From assembly GCA_913050545.1 (NCBI GenBank), contig CAJWZY010000053.1, positions 1 through 10,036 of the forward strand: a stretch of DNA of 10,036 bases, read 5' to 3'. This document shows positions 6,828-10,036 of this stretch, one piece after another (position 1 is the stretch's first letter; each line of letters starts with the position of its first letter). Below the pieces are notes generated by a model. The model did no database searches, was not told where the DNA came from, and saw only the letters and a program-made list of their open reading frames with translations. Made by a program: the position numbers and the translations under genes. Origin of the DNA: an uncultured bacterium. GTDB taxonomy: Bacteria; Planctomycetota; UBA8108.

Positions 6828-8203
6828 GGCGTTTCTCCCGGCAGGCTCTTCGGCGGGATCAACTTGCCGTGCGGATCGGTTTCCGGGTTGTCGAGGAGAT
6901 CTTCGAGTTCGCGCAGGGTTTCGGCATCCAGGAAGTGCTCGATCTCCTCGGCCCCGGCGTGCACATGGTCAGGGGCCAGGGAGGCCTCGCGCTGCAGGAA
7001 GAGCTCCCAGAGGCGATGTCCGCGCATCAGGGCGCGAGCTCTCTCCCGTCCACTAGCGGTCAGAACCAGGTGGTCGTTTTCGTGTTCAAGTCGTCCCCAG
7101 CCGGAGCCCTTCATTCTGCGGGCAAGCTGCCTGGTGAAGGAGGGGGGCTCGCCCCGTTCGCTGGCCAGGTCGCTGATCGGGATGGCGGCAAGCTCATCGC
7201 CTCGTTCACCGATCCTCCAGGCCGAGGTCAGCAGGTTCTCCCGCAGGGTTTTCAGAACTAACCGTTTGTGCAGGAGGTAGCGTCCGAGAATCCCATGCCG
7301 GGGCGAGCCGAGGAAGGCTGCCATCAGGCCAAGGAAGGAGAGGCAGACGATTGCCGGCCCCACCCCGATCTCTAATACGAAATCGAGGTAGACCCCGCCG
7401 AAACCCGCCAGCGCACCGAGGGTGGCCGACAGGAGGACCATTCGCTGGAGCTTGTCGGTCAGGAGGTAGGCTGTCGCGGGAGGGATGACCAGGAGGGCGG
7501 CAACGAGGATCACGCCGAGTATTTTAAGGCTGACAACGATGACGAGCGTCAACAGGACCAGGAGCAGGCCGTCGAAGAACCGCTGCGGCAGGCCGATGGA
7601 GCTGGTAAAGGAAGGGTCAAAGATCGAGGCGGTCAGCTCCTTGAAGAAGAGGGTCAGCACCGCCAGTATCACGACGGCGGCCGAGGCGAGAAAAACCAGG
7701 TCAACTGTGTGGATGACGGCCGGATTTCCGAAGAGGTAGTGGTTGAGTCCGGAGGCCTCGCTGCTGAGCTCCGGGCTGGCGCGCGTAATCCAGCTCAGCA
7801 GCCAGATGCCGATGGCGTAGAAGAGGCTCAGGGTGATGCCGAGGCTGGCGTCATCCTTGATTCGCGAGTGCGAGGTGATGGCGCGGGTGAGTGCCGCGGC
7901 GAGCAACCCCGCAGCGAGTGAGCCAAGCAGCAGGGCGGGGGTGCTCTTGCTGCCGGCGAGGATGAACCCGACTGCTACACCCGGGAGTACTGCGTGGCCG
8001 AGCATGTCGGCAAAGAGGGACATGCGGCGCAGGGTGATGAAGCTGCCGATGCTTCCACAGGTCAGCCCCGCGAGGCAGGCGCCGAGCACGGCGTTGATGG
8101 TTGCCTGCGCGGCATCTCCCTGCCCGAGGAGGCTCGCGAAAAATTCTCCTGTGAGGCGCAGGGTGTTCGAGAAAAATTCTGGCAGGAATTCTCCGAAGCT
8201 CAT
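6824..8203 (-). CDS. Metal ABC transporter permease fused to DtxR/MntR-like domain (first permease)
   Basis: This is the partner ABC-3 permease, 459 aa, with the same two-part design. Residues about 30-300 hold the membrane segments and signatures ADMLGHAVLPGVAVGF near 65, SRIKDDASLG near 113 and VIPPATAYLLTDKLQR near 239. Residues about 318-395 form a winged helix (IPISDLASERGEPPSFTRQL, then LTASGRERA). Residues about 395-450 are the metal-binding/dimerisation domain: GHRLWELFL, DHVHAGAEEIEHFL and NPETDPHGKLIP. Aligned to DtxR/MntR, H396, E400, H415, E419, E422 and H423 are present. Glu at the DtxR Cys102 position resembles MntR (Mn) more than DtxR (Fe). The first-helix ligand (DtxR Met10, MntR Asp8) is Asn323. 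It overlaps the ATPase stop and the next permease start by ATGA at each end; the ribosome site is weak, so translational coupling is likely. The permease and repressor-like calls are firm; whether this domain binds DNA, gates transport or is cleaved off, as in chlamydial YtgCR, is inference. Confidence 0.93.
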   Translation of the reverse strand: MSFGEFLPEFFSNTLRLTGEFFASLLGQGDAAQATINAVLGACLAGLTCGSIGSFITLRRMSLFADMLGHAVLPGVAVGFILAGSKSTPALLLGSLAAGLLAAALTRAITSHSRIKDDASLGITLSLFYAIGIWLLSWITRASPELSSEASGLNHYLFGNPAVIHTVDLVFLASAAVVILAVLTLFFKELTASIFDPSFTSSIGLPQRFFDGLLLVLLTLVIVVSLKILGVILVAALLVIPPATAYLLTDKLQRMVLLSATLGALAGFGGVYLDFVLEIGVGPAIVCLSFLGLMAAFLGSPRHGILGRYLLHKRLVLKTLRENLLTSAWRIGERGDELAAIPISDLASERGEPPSFTRQLARRMKGSGWGRLEHENDHLVLTASGRERARALMRGHRLWELFLQREASLAPDHVHAGAEEIEHFLDAETLRELEDLLDNPETDPHGKLIPPKSLPGETP

Positions 8204-8970
8204 TTCTTACCGCTCTTTGACTGGCGGATCGCTTCCCCGGCGCGTGAAAGAACCGTGAGGTGGCCGCCATAGGTCTTGCGCAGCAGCTCCTCGTTGAACA
8301 CCTCCCCGGTCGGCCCGAAGGCGACCAGCCGGCGATTGAGGAGCAGCAGGTGATCGAAATACTCCGATGCCGTCTGCAGGTCATGATGGACGACCAGCAG
8401 GGTCCTCTTTTCTGAGCGCATCTGTTCCAGCAGCTTGACGATGGCTTTCTCTGTGGTGGCATCGACTCCTGCGAAGGGCTCATCCATGAGATAGACCCTG
8501 CTCTCCTGGGCGAGCGCCCTGGCCAGGAAGATTCTCTGCTGCTGGCCGCCGGAGAGGTTGGCGATCTGCCGGTTGGCAAAGGCGGTCATGCCGACCTTCT
8601 CGAGAGCCTCGTCGGCGATCTTCCTGTCTGCCGCCCGCGGTCGCTTGAGCAGGCCGAGGTGCCCGTACCTTCCCATGAGCACCAGGTCCCGGACCGTGAT
8701 GGGGAAATCCCAGTCAACCTCCTCGCGCTGGGGGATGTAGCCCACCGTGGCTCGCTGCTGCTCGATTGGATCGCCGTATATTTTTACCCAGCCCGAGGAC
8801 GGCTCGAGCAGTCCCATGACTGATTTCAGCAGGGTCGATTTGCCGGCCCCGTTGGGGCCGATGATTCCGACCAGGGCGCCCTCGGGAATCTCGACGTCGA
8901 TGTTCCAGAGTACGGGTTTCTGGTTGTAGGAGACCGTCAGGTCATGGATCTCAATCGGTGGAGCGCTCAT
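8200..8970 (-). CDS. Manganese/zinc/iron ABC transporter ATP-binding protein (TroB/MntB/YtgB type)
   Basis: This 256-aa cytoplasmic ATPase energises the importer formed with the two downstream permeases. All motifs are intact: Walker A GPNGAGKST at 38-46, Q-loop Gln81 in YIPQREEVDWDFPITV, signature LSGGQQQR at 139-146, Walker B VYLMDEP at 159-165, D-loop near 169 and H-loop His196 in VVHHDL. The PQREEVDWDFP stretch and the following VLMGRYGHLGLL are typical of metal-importing cluster members rather than other ABC ATPases. Its length is normal for the family. Its ATG overlaps the stop codon of the metal-binding lipoprotein gene and its own stop overlaps the first permease start, both as ATGA. 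The metal, whether Mn, Zn or Fe, cannot be told from the ATPase. Confidence 0.96.
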   Translation of the reverse strand: MSAPPIEIHDLTVSYNQKPVLWNIDVEIPEGALVGIIGPNGAGKSTLLKSVMGLLEPSSGWVKIYGDPIEQQRATVGYIPQREEVDWDFPITVRDLVLMGRYGHLGLLKRPRAADRKIADEALEKVGMTAFANRQIANLSGGQQQRIFLARALAQESRVYLMDEPFAGVDATTEKAIVKLLEQMRSEKRTLLVVHHDLQTASEYFDHLLLLNRRLVAFGPTGEVFNEELLRKTYGGHLTVLSRAGEAIRQSKSGKK

Positions 8971-9908
8971 TTACCCTTGTTCCCATCTCCACCGAGTGCC
9001 GCAAGGATTGCTTCAAGGTTGAAGCGGAACATTCCGAGGAAGGATTCAGCCTGGGAGCCTGGCTTTCCGAGCGCATCGCTGTAGAGCTCGTGCTCGTAGA
9101 TTTCGCAGCTCGCTTCCTCGGCGACCTTCTCTACCGCGGCTCGTGGCACCGAGGTCTCTGCGAAGATGACCGAGAGCCCGTTTTCCCTGATGTACTTCAC
9201 AGCGGCCCGGATGTTCTGCAGCCCGGGCTTGGTTACCGTGCTGATGCCCTGCAGGCCCTTTACCTCGAAGCCGTAAGCCCGGGCGAAATAATTGTAGGCA
9301 TCGTGACTGGTGACGACCTTGCGCTTTTCAGCGGGCAGCTCTTTTATCCTGGTGAGAGCCCATTGATGAGTCTCCTCGACCTTCGCGAGGTAAGCTTCCG
9401 TGGCCGCGGCATAGCTTGCGGCATTGGCAGGATCGGCCTTTTGCAGGGCCTTGCCGATCTCCGCGGAGCAGAGCTTCCACAGCTGCAGGTCAAACCAGAG
9501 ATGCGGGTCCGGATAGTCTCCGAACAGCTCGTTGCTGATGAGCTCTTTTTTGTCGACCACCTCGGCGACTGCGAATATGTGCCGGTCCTTGCCGGAGGAT
9601 TCAGCGATGCGGGCGAGCAGGTCGCCCATCTTGCCCTCGAGATGGATGCCGTGGTAGAGAACGAGGCCGGCATTGTTGAGGCGCTTCTGGTCGGCGCGGG
9701 TCGCCTGGTAGAGATGGGGGTCGACGCCAGGGCCGCAGAGGCCGGTGACCTCAACATGGTCACCTCCGATGATCCGCGCCGCATCTGTGATCATGCCGGT
9801 GGTGCAGACCACGTTGAGCTTGCCGGTGGCCGGGGCTTCTTCAGATGGAGAGCAGGAGCTGAGGAATATTGAGACCAGCAGCAGGGCTGGGGCAGTTCGA
9901 ATTTGCAC
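8967..9908 (-). CDS. Metal-binding lipoprotein of the importer (TroA/YtgA-like)
   Basis: This is the substrate-binding protein (PF01297 family, cluster 9/A-I) that captures a divalent metal outside the inner membrane. With the GTG start at 9906-9908 it is 313 aa. A lipoprotein signal has the lipobox LSSC, with Cys19 as the lipid-bearing residue. Four predicted metal ligands lie in the expected places: His65 (VDPHLYQAT), His136 (DPHLWFD), His202 (SHDAYNYF) and Asp278 (YSDALG). The His-His-His-Asp set matches that known for TroA and YtgA, not the His-His-Glu-Asp set of PsaA/MntC; there is no His-rich loop as in ZnuA. HLEGKMG near 89 is also TroA-like. GTG was chosen because AGGA lies 8 bases upstream and the signal peptide starts there. 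A more distal ATG (10020-10022) would add 38 unlikely basic residues and run through the palindromic operator. It is first in the operon. Metal could be Mn, Zn or Fe. Confidence 0.93.
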   Translation of the reverse strand: MQIRTAPALLLVSIFLSSCSPSEEAPATGKLNVVCTTGMITDAARIIGGDHVEVTGLCGPGVDPHLYQATRADQKRLNNAGLVLYHGIHLEGKMGDLLARIAESSGKDRHIFAVAEVVDKKELISNELFGDYPDPHLWFDLQLWKLCSAEIGKALQKADPANAASYAAATEAYLAKVEETHQWALTRIKELPAEKRKVVTSHDAYNYFARAYGFEVKGLQGISTVTKPGLQNIRAAVKYIRENGLSVIFAETSVPRAAVEKVAEEASCEIYEHELYSDALGKPGSQAESFLGMFRFNLEAILAALGGDGNKGK

Positions 9909-9916
9909 GTGCTTGT

Positions 9917-9920
9917 TCCT
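9917..9920 (-). promoter_or_regulatory. Ribosome binding site for the metal-binding lipoprotein
   Basis: AGGA on the minus strand sits 8 bases before GTG 9906-9908. This supports the GTG start and excludes the long N-terminal extension as translated sequence. Confidence 0.6.
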
Positions 9921-9969
9921 GTGTTTCGTTAAGGGAGTTGCAGGCAGGCGGCGGCTTCGCCGGCCCACA

Positions 9970-9978
9970 ATAGTAGCA
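9970..9978 (-). promoter_or_regulatory. Candidate extended -10 promoter of the metal importer operon
   Basis: The minus strand reads TGCTACTAT, an extended -10 (TGn) followed by TACTAT at 9970-9975, about 60 bases before the GTG start. No good -35 hexamer is seen at normal spacing; that place is occupied by the palindrome (9982-10003). This is the usual arrangement for repression by an operator overlapping the -35/spacer region. The assignment was made by eye and is not proven. Confidence 0.4.
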
Positions 9979-9981
9979 GGT

Positions 9982-10003
9982 TTTGTTACCCTAGGGTAAC
10001 AAA
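9982..10003. promoter_or_regulatory. Perfect 22-bp palindrome, candidate metal-regulator operator
   Basis: The half-site TTTGTTACCCT (9982-9992) is followed directly by its exact reverse complement (9993-10003), with no mismatch or spacer. It lies 74 bases upstream of the lipoprotein GTG and just upstream of a candidate extended -10. The size and perfect dyad symmetry suit a dimeric DtxR/MntR- or Fur/Zur-type repressor. The half-site is not a clear match to the E. coli MntR, DtxR, Fur or Zur consensus as I know them; TGTTA...TAACA is reminiscent of Zur but the spacing differs. Low GC flanks and position argue against a terminator. Confidence 0.75.
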
Positions 10004-10036
10004 CTTGACGTAGAGAAAACAAGCTGTAGCGAAGGG

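Noticed and set aside
7851..8579. 242-codon minus-strand frame spanning the ATPase and permease junction
   Set aside because: It is out of frame with the clear ATPase and permease genes on the same strand, and its product is Ser/Arg/Pro-rich, typical of a shifted frame.
8958..9872. 304-codon open frame on the plus strand
   Set aside because: It is antisense to the metal-binding lipoprotein and has no recognisable motif.
9949..9964. Small GC-rich inverted repeat around GGCGGCTTCGCC in the lipoprotein leader
   Set aside because: The stem is only about 4 bp and has no T-tract, so it is too weak to call a terminator or riboswitch.
10005..10010. TTGACG on the plus strand as a -35 for a divergent gene beyond the window
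   Set aside because: No matching -10 is seen at normal spacing before the window ends, so it cannot be supported.
1..10036. Mobile elements, CRISPR arrays, tRNA or rRNA genes
   Set aside because: No transposase, integrase, repeat-spacer array, target-site duplication or tRNA-like cloverleaf was noticed on either strand.

Overview
The window looks like chromosomal DNA from a GC-rich bacterium of the PVC group, most likely Planctomycetota or Verrucomicrobiota. The main evidence is the adjacent pair of DUF1549/DUF1553 and DUF1501 genes, a secreted protein pair greatly expanded in those phyla. A jelly-roll plus TPR secreted protein and a CBM9-like carbohydrate-binding fragment fit the same lineage. 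I cannot choose between the two phyla from the sequence alone.

Layout. Bases 1-159 hold the 3' end of a plus-strand gene encoding a CBM9-like domain. A strong bidirectional terminator (181-220) separates it from a convergent minus-strand pair: a Sec-exported DUF1549/DUF1553 protein with one CxxCH motif (1616-3373), followed by a Tat-exported DUF1501 protein (234-1574). A 166-bp divergent promoter region (3374-3539) separates that pair from a plus-strand gene for a secreted jelly-roll/TPR protein (3540-5468). That gene runs tail-to-tail, with only 21 bp between stop codons, into a four-gene minus-strand operon (9908 down to 5490).

The operon encodes a complete cluster-9 (Mn/Zn/Fe) ABC importer. 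In transcription order it holds a metal-binding lipoprotein, an ATPase and two ABC-3 family permeases, with every junction a 4-base ATGA overlap. The gene order matches troABCD and chlamydial ytgABCD. Its unusual feature is that both permeases carry a C-terminal DtxR/MntR-like module (winged helix plus metal-binding/dimerisation domain). In Chlamydia, as known from the literature, only one permease (YtgC) is fused to such a domain (YtgR), which is released and acts as an iron-dependent repressor.

Upstream of the lipoprotein gene is a perfect 22-bp palindrome (9982-10003), just upstream of an extended -10 element. It is a strong candidate operator. Taken together, the operon may be self-regulating: the importer's own membrane subunits carry paired metal-sensing, DNA-binding-type domains that could repress the operon, gate transport, or both. 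The palindrome and fusions are seen directly; the regulatory circuit is inference.
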